DNA from: Massiliimalia sp964370215
GTDB taxonomy: Bacteria > Bacillota > Clostridia > Oscillospirales > Ruminococcaceae
Direction of reading: 5' to 3'
DNA length: 64,000 nucleotides
Assembly: GCA_964370215.1 (NCBI GenBank)
Contig: CAYJIM010000005.1
Span: forward strand, 14,798 to 78,797
A program made the position numbers and the translations under genes. The notes under the pieces are model-generated. The model saw only the letters and a list, made by a program, of their open reading frames with translations. It searched no databases and was not told the DNA's origin. Below, in pieces: positions 49,857 through 58,061 of the stretch; position 1 is the first letter of the stretch; each line of letters starts with the position of its first letter.

Positions 49857-50975
49857 TTAGTTGCAGATTGCTTTTTCGGTTTCTTTGTCGAAGATGTGGA
49901 GGCTGTTCAAATCCAAAGCGATTTTGATGTTGTCGCCCGGTTTTGCAGTCGAACGAGGAGAAACACGAGCGGTCAAGCTGATGTTTTCGAGGCTCAAGTA
50001 CAAGTAAGTTTCAGCACCCATCATTTCTGTTACTTCAACGTCGCAGTCAACAACGCCGCTGGTAGCAGCAGAGATGTACATTTCTTCGTCATGCAGGCAT
50101 TCCGGACGGATACCCATGATGACTTCTTTGCCAATGCTTGCTTTGACGTTTGCATTGATTTTTGCTTCCGGCAATTCCAAGAAGTATGTTTTGGTTTCGC
50201 CGAATTCCAAACCAACTCTGCCGCCTTTTTCCATGATTTTCGCATCGATGAAGTTCATTTGCGGAGAACCGATGAACCCTGCAACGAATACGTTAACCGG
50301 AGCAGCATACAAGTTTTGTGGAGAGTCAACCTGTTGAATGAAACCATCTTTCATAACAACGATACGAGTACCCATGGTCATCGCTTCAGTTTGGTCATGG
50401 GTTACGTAGATGAAGGTTGTACCCAATTTCAAGTGCAATTTAGAAAGCTCAGTTCTCATTTGTGCACGCAGTTTAGCATCCAAGTTGGAGAGCGGTTCGT
50501 CAAGCAAGAATACTTGTGGTTCACGAACGATCGCACGACCCAACGCAACACGTTGTCTTTGACCACCGGAAAGTGCTTTCGGTTTTCTGTCAAGCAAATG
50601 TGCGATGTCGAGGATGCGAGCAGCTTCTTCTACACGTTTTTTGATTTCGTCTTTCGGTGTTTTTCTCAATTTCAAACCGAATGCCATGTTTTCAAACACG
50701 GTCATATGTGGGTACAAAGCGTAGTTTTGGAAAACCATCGCGATGTCACGGTCTTTCGGTGCAACGTCGTTTACCAAACGGTCGCCGATGTACAGTTCAC
50801 CTTCAGAGATTTCTTCCAAACCTGCGATCATACGCAAGGTAGTGGATTTACCACAACCGGAAGGACCTACCAAGATGATAAATTCTTTGTCTTCAATGTC
50901 AAGATTGAAGTCGGATACTGCTACAACGTTACCTGCATATTTCTTGTAAATGCTTTTCAGTGTTAAACTCGCCAT
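49857..50975 (-). CDS. msmX: Sugar ABC importer ATPase (MsmX/UgpC type)
   Basis: 372 residues. ATPase core: Walker A LVGPSGCGKSTTLRMIAG, Q loop VFQNYALYPHMTV, signature ALSGGQRQRVALGRA, Walker B VFLLDEPLSNLDAKLR, His switch YVTHDQTEA; then a C-terminal TOBE/OB regulatory part (IGIRPE-like MGIRPECLHDEE). MsmX-type ATPases are shared energisers for several sugar importers and are often encoded alone, as here. Codon bias is strong, so it is probably well expressed; a 371-codon opposite frame is a shadow. Good AGGAGG site. Confidence 0.92.
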   Translation of the reverse strand: MASLTLKSIYKKYAGNVVAVSDFNLDIEDKEFIILVGPSGCGKSTTLRMIAGLEEISEGELYIGDRLVNDVAPKDRDIAMVFQNYALYPHMTVFENMAFGLKLRKTPKDEIKKRVEEAARILDIAHLLDRKPKALSGGQRQRVALGRAIVREPQVFLLDEPLSNLDAKLRAQMRTELSKLHLKLGTTFIYVTHDQTEAMTMGTRIVVMKDGFIQQVDSPQNLYAAPVNVFVAGFIGSPQMNFIDAKIMEKGGRVGLEFGETKTYFLELPEAKINANVKASIGKEVIMGIRPECLHDEEMYISAATSGVVDCDVEVTEMMGAETYLYLSLENISLTARVSPRSTAKPGDNIKIALDLNSLHIFDKETEKAICN

Positions 50976-51024
50976 AATAATGGACCTCCTAAAAAATTAA
51001 AATAACTTCTACGGAAGACTTTTT

Positions 51025-51036
51025 CGGTACCACCCT
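51025..51036 (-). promoter_or_regulatory. T-box-like motif in the msmX leader
   Basis: Minus strand AGGGTGGTACCG, identical to the T-box core, about 50 bases before msmX. No Stem I region or convincing terminator/antiterminator pair can be built here, so it is a remnant or a chance match. Confidence 0.3.
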
Positions 51037-51189
51037 GCCTACCTTTGAAGTTTATTGTAGTTATAACTATAACAAAAACTCATCAAAAATGGTAGCACCT
51101 TATTGCCCAAACTTCAAAAAAATTCTTTATGAAAATTGACCAATTCCGCCTATTAGCAGTAGTTTTTTTACATTTACCACATCTTCTGC

Positions 51190-51894
51190 TTACAAAAAGC
51201 GTACAAGATCTTTGTGCACAATTTTTTTGACCGCTCCTTCAGGTAGCGTATCATCCAGCCAAACATCCCCCATCGCCACTCGTTTAAGCGCCAAAACATG
51301 TCCACCGACTGCCGCAATCATCCGCTTAATCTGGTGATATTTTCCTTCATATAGCGTAATTTCTACTACAGATGGTACCCCTTGTTGCAACACACGCATC
51401 TTTGCCGGCAAACAGCGGTACCCATCTTTGAGCGTCACCCCATCGGAAAACTGTGTGATTTGTGCCTCGGTGATCTCAACGTTGACCGTCGCATGATACA
51501 CCTTTTGCACGTGTTTTTTCGGCGAGAGCAGACGGTGTCCAAACGCCCCGTCATTGGTAATGAGGAGCAACCCCGTGGTGTCTTTGTCCAAGCGACCGAC
51601 GGGAAACAGCCCCTCCCTTGCCCATTCAGGGGGGATCAGATCCACCACGGTGCGGTGCGCGCTGTCCTCAGTCGCACTCACCACCCCTTGCGGTTTGTGT
51701 AGCAGGTAATAGACAAATTCTTCATACCCTACAGGCTTGCCGTGTAGGGTGATGCGGTCGGTGTCGGGGTTGATTTGGCAGTCTGCCTTTTTCACCGTTT
51801 CCCCATTGACTGTCACCGCACCCTGCCGCACCAGTTCCTTGACTTCTCTGCGTGACGCCAAACTCTGCGACGAAAAAAATTTATCCAATCTCAT
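51190..51894 (-). CDS. RsuA/RluB-family 16S/23S rRNA pseudouridine synthase
   Basis: 234 residues. An S4 RNA-binding domain at the N-terminus (MRLDKFFSSQSLASRREVKE, GAVTVNGETVKKAD) and a catalytic domain with YYLLHKPQGVVSATED, catalytic Asp in VGRLDKDTTGLLLITNDG, and YEGKYHQIKRMIAAVG. The length and linker fit RsuA (16S rRNA position 516) slightly better than RluB. It starts 11 bases after the PPK2 gene, so the two are likely cotranscribed. Confidence 0.9.
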   Translation of the reverse strand: MRLDKFFSSQSLASRREVKELVRQGAVTVNGETVKKADCQINPDTDRITLHGKPVGYEEFVYYLLHKPQGVVSATEDSAHRTVVDLIPPEWAREGLFPVGRLDKDTTGLLLITNDGAFGHRLLSPKKHVQKVYHATVNVEITEAQITQFSDGVTLKDGYRCLPAKMRVLQQGVPSVVEITLYEGKYHQIKRMIAAVGGHVLALKRVAMGDVWLDDTLPEGAVKKIVHKDLVRFL

Positions 51895-51905
51895 GACCTG
51901 CTCCT

Positions 51906-53399
51906 TTATTCTTCCAATCTTTTTTCTATGGTGTCAATCAAAATCTGCAATACCTTAATACGGGCATAGCGTTTGTCCTGTGACTCAATGATGTGCCACG
52001 GGGCATGGGTGGTGGAGGTGTGCTGTAGCATTTCATCCACCGCCACTTCATAAGCGTCCCATTTTTCGCGGTTGCGCCAATCCTCTTCGGTGATTTTCCA
52101 CTGTTTTTCCGGTGTGTTTTGACGGTCTTCAAAACGACGCAACTGCTCGTCCTTGTCAATGTGAATCCAGAACTTCAGTACGATCGCCCCATTGTCTGCC
52201 AATTGCTTTTCAAACAGATTCATCTCCTCAAACGCACGGTGCCAGCAAGCCGAGGAGCAAAATCCCTCAATGCGCTCCACCATGACACGACCATACCAGG
52301 TGCGGTCAAAGATGGCGATGTGCCCGGTGCGTGGCAGGCGTTTCCAAAAACGCCACAGGTAGTGATGCCGCAGTTCTTCACTGTCGGGGGCGGCAATGGG
52401 AAAGACGGTGTACCCCCGTGGGTCCAGTGCCGACGCCACCCGTTTGATGTTGCCCCCCTTGCCGGCGGCATCCCATCCTTCATAACCGATGATAACGGGG
52501 ATTTTTTTCAGGTACAACAGGCCATGCAATTCCGATAGGCGCTTTTGCAGACGATCCAACTGCTTTTCGTAATCGGCTTTGGTAATTTTACAGTCAAGCG
52601 CCACCGTCGACAAAGCCGGCATCGCCAGGCGATCGTACTTTGTTGACACCGCAACCGGCGCATCGATTGCAAGATCAGGGGTGGGGTGTTTTTTCTGTTC
52701 CAAAGCTGCTTCAATGGTGGTCAACAGGGTTTCATACACCGCCAGTGTTGCGGCACGGCGATCCTCACCACCCACTGCATGCCACGGGGCAAAGGAATAA
52801 TTTGTACGGTTCAACAGCTGGTTGTAAAGGTTGTAATAAACGTCATAGTCGTCATTGCGTTCCTCATCCTCACGGCTGACACGCCAAGCAGTACTCGGGT
52901 CGGACAGCAATCGGTCAAACCGCTTGCGCTGTTCTTTTTGAGAGATGTGCAGGAAAAATTTTAAGATGAGATAGCCATCGTCGGTCAATTGTTTTTCAAA
53001 CTGTTCCACCTCTTCCATACGGCGATGGATGACCTTGTCAGAGCAACCTTCCTCCACCGCATAGGTGGACAGCTCCCGATACCAACTGCGGTCGAGGATA
53101 GACAGTTCCCCATAAGCCGGAATCTTTTCAAAAAAGCGCTGCATAAAATGGTAGCGACGTTCCCACTCGGTCGCGGCAGTGGTGGAATAAACCCGAAAGG
53201 TTCTCGGGTCAAGATCCTGAATGACCTTGGCGGTAATGCCCCCTTTGCCGGAAGCCCCCCAGCCCTCAAACACCACCATGACGGGCAGTCGCTGTTGTTT
53301 CATCTGCTGTTGCAGACTACTCAATCGCACCTTGTACTCTTTGATCCGTGCTTTGTACTCTTCTTTTGCAATCTTTGTTTGTTTGACATCCTTTAGCAT
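51906..53399 (-). CDS. Tandem PPK2: polyphosphate:AMP phosphotransferase
   Basis: 497 residues made of two PPK2 domains, the architecture of class II PPK2 (PAP), which makes ADP from AMP with polyphosphate as donor. First copy (about 1-245): VFEGWGASGKGG and LDRSWYRE; second copy (about 260-497): GYEGWDAAGKGGNIKR, DPRGYTVFPIAAP, FDRTWYGRVMVERIEG. Both P-loops look intact. In cells this recycles AMP using stored polyphosphate. ATG at 53399 after GAGGTG; an ATG upstream at 53441 is unsupported. First gene of a pair with the pseudouridine synthase. Confidence 0.9.
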   Translation of the reverse strand: MLKDVKQTKIAKEEYKARIKEYKVRLSSLQQQMKQQRLPVMVVFEGWGASGKGGITAKVIQDLDPRTFRVYSTTAATEWERRYHFMQRFFEKIPAYGELSILDRSWYRELSTYAVEEGCSDKVIHRRMEEVEQFEKQLTDDGYLILKFFLHISQKEQRKRFDRLLSDPSTAWRVSREDEERNDDYDVYYNLYNQLLNRTNYSFAPWHAVGGEDRRAATLAVYETLLTTIEAALEQKKHPTPDLAIDAPVAVSTKYDRLAMPALSTVALDCKITKADYEKQLDRLQKRLSELHGLLYLKKIPVIIGYEGWDAAGKGGNIKRVASALDPRGYTVFPIAAPDSEELRHHYLWRFWKRLPRTGHIAIFDRTWYGRVMVERIEGFCSSACWHRAFEEMNLFEKQLADNGAIVLKFWIHIDKDEQLRRFEDRQNTPEKQWKITEEDWRNREKWDAYEVAVDEMLQHTSTTHAPWHIIESQDKRYARIKVLQILIDTIEKRLEE

Positions 53400-53456
53400 G
53401 GTAACACCTCTTCTTATAGAATACGATTCAGACATTGCCACGAGCTTTATATATCT

Positions 53457-53650
53457 TCAGACTGTCAAAAAAATCCTTTCCTGTTTCGACACCCTGCCAG
53501 AGTGTCCAAAAATCTGCAAGTCAAGGAACAAAACTTGCAAATGAGAGAAGGTATATGAACGACATTTGCAAGTCGCAGTGACACAGAAAGCAAAAATGGT
53601 GGGCGACATGGTTCATCATTTTTGCGTTTGCGGGTTTTTCGATGGTCTGT
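53457..53650 (+). repeat. Dispersed intergenic repeat, family 2
   Basis: Copy with a 9-base deletion (the GAGTAATAC region), hairpin AAAAATGGTGGGC/GTTCATCATTTTT, bounded by CAGACTGTC on the left and its partner GATGGTCTG on the right. Confidence 0.82.
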
Positions 53651-53890
53651 TATATACTTTTTATTATACCTGTTTTTATTCCATTTGCAAAGAATTCTTT
53701 TTGTTTTTCTTTGTCGCAATTTTTAAGCTACTGTTTACCGTTCCTTTTCTTGCCTTTTGGACCATTTTATGGTACACTATAAAGAATGTAAACATTTGCA
53801 GAAACCCTTGTCAAAAAAGTCATTTTTCGCCCTATTGACACCGATTTGTTTGACAATCTGCCAATATGATAATAGGTAAGGTGAACGTTT
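53651..53890. other. AT-rich upstream region of ddl
   Basis: Contains several TATAAT-like boxes; no gene or repeat recognised beyond the family 2 element to the left. The ddl promoter must lie here. Confidence 0.45.
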
Positions 53891-54940
53891 ATGAAAAAAC
53901 TACAAATCGCAGTGCTGTTCGGCGGTGTCTCGACCGAGCATCGTGTTTCCTGCACCTCCGCGACAACCATTATAAAGTCATTGGATACCACGAAATATCA
54001 AGTCCTCCCTGTCGGCATCACCGAAGAGGGGCAAATGCTCTATTTTGAAGGGGACATCGACACCCTCGCTGACGGCAGTTGGCAACAGGGGCCTGTCACC
54101 CCTTGTAACCTCAGCACCAACCGCACTTGTCGTGGACTCCTGCTCGACCATGGTGCGACCCTTGGTATCGACTGTGTCATTCCGGTACTCCACGGCAAAA
54201 ATGGAGAAGACGGTACCATTCAAGGCCTGCTCCAATTGGCAAACATCCCCTTTGTCGGCTGTGACACCATCTCTTCGGCAAACTGCATGGACAAGGAGCT
54301 GACCCATATCATCTTGGCTCATGCCGGTATTCCGATGGCAAATTGGGTATCGGTGACTGCCACACTTTCCACCGAAGAACAGGTGGCACGGGTGGAGAAT
54401 GCCCTCCCTTACCCTGTCTTTGTCAAGCCTGCCAATGCAGGATCTTCCTTCGGGGTTTCCAAAGCCGACGACCGTGCCGCGCTCCTCACCGCCCTCACCC
54501 TCGCATTTTCCCATGACCGTAAAGTCATCGTCGAAGAAATGCTTGTCGGCAAAGAGGTGGAATGTGCCGTTCTTGGCAGTCTCACACCTGAGGCTTCCAC
54601 CATTGGGGAGATTGAACCGGCCGGTGAGTTTTACGACTTTGATGCAAAATACGTCAATCCGGCATCGCTCTTGCACATCCCTGCAAGACTGCCCATTGAC
54701 ACCATTGAGACACTCCGAAAAACAGCCATCCAGGCATACCTTGCCATGGGTTGCGGTGGACTTTCACGTGTAGATTTCTTTGCGACAGAGGACGGACGAT
54801 TCTGGCTCAACGAGATCAACACCTTCCCCGGATTTACCAGTATCAGCATGTATCCAAAATTGTGGGAAGCCTCGGGGGTTTCGATCGCCACCTTGTTGGA
54901 TCGCCTCATCGCCGATGGAATGGAGCGTACAAATGGATAA
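53891..54940 (+). CDS. ddl: D-alanine--D-alanine ligase
   Basis: 349 residues, ATP-grasp enzyme joining two D-alanines for peptidoglycan precursors. Seen: VLFGGVSTEHRVSCTSA, PVLHGKNGEDGTIQGLLQLA, PVFVKPANAGSSFGVSKA, EFYDFDAKYVNP and LNEINTFPGFTSISMYPKL. The Tyr in DAKY fits D-Ala-D-Ala rather than D-Ala-D-Lac ligases. It overlaps murI by 8 bases, linking D-Ala and D-Glu supply in one operon that continues to ywiB and argS. Confidence 0.94.
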   Translation: MKKLQIAVLFGGVSTEHRVSCTSATTIIKSLDTTKYQVLPVGITEEGQMLYFEGDIDTLADGSWQQGPVTPCNLSTNRTCRGLLLDHGATLGIDCVIPVLHGKNGEDGTIQGLLQLANIPFVGCDTISSANCMDKELTHIILAHAGIPMANWVSVTATLSTEEQVARVENALPYPVFVKPANAGSSFGVSKADDRAALLTALTLAFSHDRKVIVEEMLVGKEVECAVLGSLTPEASTIGEIEPAGEFYDFDAKYVNPASLLHIPARLPIDTIETLRKTAIQAYLAMGCGGLSRVDFFATEDGRFWLNEINTFPGFTSISMYPKLWEASGVSIATLLDRLIADGMERTNG

Positions 54941-55751
54941 TAGACCGGTCGGTATTTTCGACTCAGGGCTCGGTGGCATCACCGCTGTACGTGCCCTACA
55001 ACGCCTCATGCCAAATGAGCAGATTGTCTACTTTGGCGACACCTCACGTGTCCCATATGGCACCCGCAGTCGAGAAACCATTCAAAAATATGCCATGCAG
55101 GACATTCGCTTTTTGCTGTCCAATGATGTCAAGATGATTGTTGCCGCTTGTGGTACCGTCAGCACCAACCCCCCGCCCAAAGAACTATTAGGCGCCCTTC
55201 CGGTACCCTACACCAACGTCATCTCCCCTGCGGTGACCGCCGCTTGTGCGGCGACAAAAAACGGCAAAATCGGGGTCATTGCCACCGATGCGTCTATTCA
55301 AAGCCATGCGTACAACAACAGCATTGCAGCGATCAATCCTGATTTTTCGGTGTACAGCAAGGCGAGTCCCTTGCTTGTCCCCCTCATTGAAAACGGGTAC
55401 ATCGACAAACAAAATCCCGTTACCCGTATGGTGGCGATGGATTACCTTTCCCCTCTACTCTCCGAGGGCATTGACACCCTTATTTTGGGATGCACCCACT
55501 ACCCCATCATCAAATCCCTGTTGGCAGATCTGGTGGGGCCTGACATTCGCCTCATCGACACCGGTGAGGAATGTGCCAAAGCCGTGCAGTCCTATCTGCT
55601 TACAAACGGCCTGCAATCCGACAGCAACACCCCCAAAAGACCACGCTTTTTTGTCAGTGACAAGGAACAGAATTTCACCGACAAGGCCTGTATCTTTTTG
55701 GGTAGCGACATCACACCGGACGTCAAACAAATCGACATCGATCGTTTTTGA
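54933..55751 (+). CDS. murI: Glutamate racemase
   Basis: 272 residues; makes D-glutamate for peptidoglycan. GIFDSGLGGITAVRALQ (first Asp/Ser site), YFGDTSRVPYGTRS, and the two catalytic Cys residues in VAACGTVST and LGCTHYPII. In most family members the first Cys is followed by Asn (CNT); here it is Gly (CGT). The start ATG at 54933 has GGAG seven bases upstream within the end of ddl. A longer in-frame reading inside ddl is not used. Confidence 0.93.
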   Translation: MDNRPVGIFDSGLGGITAVRALQRLMPNEQIVYFGDTSRVPYGTRSRETIQKYAMQDIRFLLSNDVKMIVAACGTVSTNPPPKELLGALPVPYTNVISPAVTAACAATKNGKIGVIATDASIQSHAYNNSIAAINPDFSVYSKASPLLVPLIENGYIDKQNPVTRMVAMDYLSPLLSEGIDTLILGCTHYPIIKSLLADLVGPDIRLIDTGEECAKAVQSYLLTNGLQSDSNTPKRPRFFVSDKEQNFTDKACIFLGSDITPDVKQIDIDRF

Positions 55752-55776
55752 TCACTGATAGAAATGGCGGTACTTC

Positions 55777-56220
55777 ATGAAAGAACAAACAAACAACTCC
55801 GAAAAACAACTCGTTTGGGTAGAGATCAAAGGCACTCAGCTCATGGATGGTCAATTGGATCAAACCGAGCTGATGACCCAAGGTAGGCTTTACCGTAAAA
55901 AAGAAAGTTTCTACATTATATATGACGAAAGTGAGGCCACCGGATTTGAGGGATCACGTACCCTTTTGAAAATCGATCCCGACCGTGTGCTCCTCACCCG
56001 AACCGGACAAACCAAAAGCAATCTACTCATTGAACACGGCAAACGAAACGTCGGTTACTACGACATTGGTGTGGGAGAAATGACGGTTGGTGTCAATGCG
56101 GCCACCGTGGCCTCCACCTTAAATGAAGCAGGGGGAGAAGTCTTTTTCTCCTACGCCTTGGACATCAACGGTAGCCACGTCAGCGACAATGAAGTAAAAA
56201 TGACCGTCAAACTCATTTGA
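55777..56220 (+). CDS. ywiB: DUF1934 (YwiB-like) beta-barrel protein
   Basis: 147 residues, cytosolic, of the YwiB family, a small lipocalin-like barrel of unknown function. Typical pattern: VEIKGTQLMDGQLDQTELMT, FYIIYDESEATGFEGSRTLL, LLIEHGKRNVGYYDIGVGEM and YALDINGSHVSDNEVKM. The gene lies directly before argS, as in Bacillus and many clostridia; its stop codon TGA lies 23 bases before the argS start. Confidence 0.88.
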   Translation: MKEQTNNSEKQLVWVEIKGTQLMDGQLDQTELMTQGRLYRKKESFYIIYDESEATGFEGSRTLLKIDPDRVLLTRTGQTKSNLLIEHGKRNVGYYDIGVGEMTVGVNAATVASTLNEAGGEVFFSYALDINGSHVSDNEVKMTVKLI

Positions 56221-56243
56221 TGGATCTTGAAAGGAAGTTTAAG

Positions 56244-57938
56244 ATGAACGATTTTTTAACCCAAAGCAAACACCAACTCGAAGAGTTGATCCTATCCGCC
56301 CTCGGTCGTGCAGTGGCTACAGGCACCCTGCCTGCTGAACCGATCCCACCCTTTCAAGTAGAAGTACCGGCAGACACTTCCCACGGCGATTTCGCCTGTA
56401 ACGTTGCCATGGTGTCGGCACGTGCCTTCAAAAAAGCACCACGCCAAATTGCCGAAGCGATTGTTGCAGAGCTCGACTTTACAGGGACAACCTTTGTCAA
56501 AGCGGAAATTGCAGGCCCCGGCTTTTTGAATTTCTTTGTCAACCCGACTTGGTTTTCGGATGTTGTCACCGGTGTGCTTGCCGACGGCGAACAATACGGA
56601 CGCTCCAACTACGGCGAGGGCAAAAAAGTCATGGTGGAATTTGTGTCGGCAAACCCAACAGGGCCGATGCACATCGGTAACGCACGTGGCGGGGCACTCG
56701 GCGACGGGCTTGCCGCTGTCCTTGACTGGGCAGGGTTTGACGTTTGGCGTGAATTTTATGTCAACGATGCCGGCAACCAACTTGAAAAATTCAAATTGTC
56801 GCTTTCTGTGCGTTATCTGCAACTGTTTGTTGGAGAAGAAAACGCCCCACTGCCTGCCGATGCTTATCAAGGAAGCGACATCATCGACCATGCAAAGGCA
56901 TTTGCCGACATCCATGGTGACACGTTTGTCAACTGTGATGAGGACACCCGTCGCAAAGCACTGGTCGACTATGCCCTCCCCAAGAATATCGAAGCGCTCC
57001 GCACCGACCTCGGTCGTTACCGCATCGCTTACGATGAGTGGTTTTTGGAAAGCACCCTCCATGCGGCGGACAAGGTCAATGAGTGTATCAAACTCTTGTC
57101 GGATCGTGGCCTGACCTACGAACAAGAAGGGGCGCTTTTCTACAAAGCGAGCGAATTCGGTGGCGAAAAGGACGAAGTATTACTGCGTGCCAACGGCGTG
57201 CCGACCTACTTTGCAGCGGACATCGCTTACCATTACAATAAATTTGCCACCCGTGGCTTTGATCGTGTCATCAACATCTGGGGTGCCGACCACCACGGTC
57301 ACGTTGCCCGTTTGAAAGGGGCGATGGATGCCGTCGGCTTGGACGGATCCAAACTCGACATTGTCCTCATGCAGTTGGTCAAACTGATGCGTGACGGCGA
57401 GCTTGTAAAAGTCAGCAAGCGTACCGGCAAATCCATCACACTGGTCAACCTGTTGGACGAAGTGCCGATCGATGCGGCACGTTTCTTCTTCAACATGAGA
57501 GAGGCCAACACCCAAATGGACTTTGACCTCGGGTTGGCGGTGGAAAAATCCTCCGAAAATCCCGTTTACTACGTCCAGTATGCCCATGCTCGTATCTGCT
57601 CCATCCTTGCCAAACTGCAAGCGGATGGTGTGGTAGCAGCCCCCCTCTCTGAAGTGGACTGCACCCTGCTGCAACAACCGGAAGAGCGTGAACTGATCCG
57701 CTTTGTTGCGGCACTCCCGAGCCAGATCATCGAAGGGGCAAGAACGCTCGATTCCTCGCAAATTACACGCTATGCCGTCACCTTGGCACAGCTCTTCCAC
57801 AAATTCTACAACGCTTGTCGTGTACAGGTAGAGGATCAAGCACTCATGCAGGCACGTCTGCAACTTTGTAAAGCGGTGCAACAAACCCTGCAAAATGTCT
57901 TGGCACTGTTGAAAATCGACGCACCAACCTCGATGTAG
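56244..57938 (+). CDS. argS: Arginyl-tRNA synthetase
   Basis: 564 residues, class I synthetase. N-terminal Arg-specific domain (VEVPADTSHGDFACNVAM), HIGH motif as HIGNARGGALGDGLA after EFVSANPTGPM, KMSKS position as VSKRTGKSITL, and the C-terminal DALR anticodon-binding domain. No zinc site is expected. ATG at 56244 follows AAAGGAAG; the upstream in-frame ATG overlaps the ywiB stop. Last gene of the ddl-murI-ywiB-argS cluster. Confidence 0.95.
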   Translation: MNDFLTQSKHQLEELILSALGRAVATGTLPAEPIPPFQVEVPADTSHGDFACNVAMVSARAFKKAPRQIAEAIVAELDFTGTTFVKAEIAGPGFLNFFVNPTWFSDVVTGVLADGEQYGRSNYGEGKKVMVEFVSANPTGPMHIGNARGGALGDGLAAVLDWAGFDVWREFYVNDAGNQLEKFKLSLSVRYLQLFVGEENAPLPADAYQGSDIIDHAKAFADIHGDTFVNCDEDTRRKALVDYALPKNIEALRTDLGRYRIAYDEWFLESTLHAADKVNECIKLLSDRGLTYEQEGALFYKASEFGGEKDEVLLRANGVPTYFAADIAYHYNKFATRGFDRVINIWGADHHGHVARLKGAMDAVGLDGSKLDIVLMQLVKLMRDGELVKVSKRTGKSITLVNLLDEVPIDAARFFFNMREANTQMDFDLGLAVEKSSENPVYYVQYAHARICSILAKLQADGVVAAPLSEVDCTLLQQPEERELIRFVAALPSQIIEGARTLDSSQITRYAVTLAQLFHKFYNACRVQVEDQALMQARLQLCKAVQQTLQNVLALLKIDAPTSM

Positions 57939-57990
57939 CCACACACCCCACCGAAAAACGTCGTTTTTACAACAATTTGTCATTTTTTTG

Positions 57991-58020
57991 TTGACAACTG
58001 ACATCTCTTTATGTTTTAAT
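57991..58020 (+). promoter_or_regulatory. Promoter of the large surface protein gene
   Basis: TTGACA (57991-57996), 18-base spacer, TTTAAT (58015-58020). AGGAGG follows just before the start codon at 58062. Confidence 0.6.
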
Positions 58021-58061
58021 AAGATTATCCATAAAAAACAAAAAATTTAGGAGGTTTTTTC

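Noticed and set aside
49851..50966. 371-codon open frame opposite msmX
   Set aside because: Same cause: antisense of a highly expressed gene, Phe/Cys-rich, no ribosome site.
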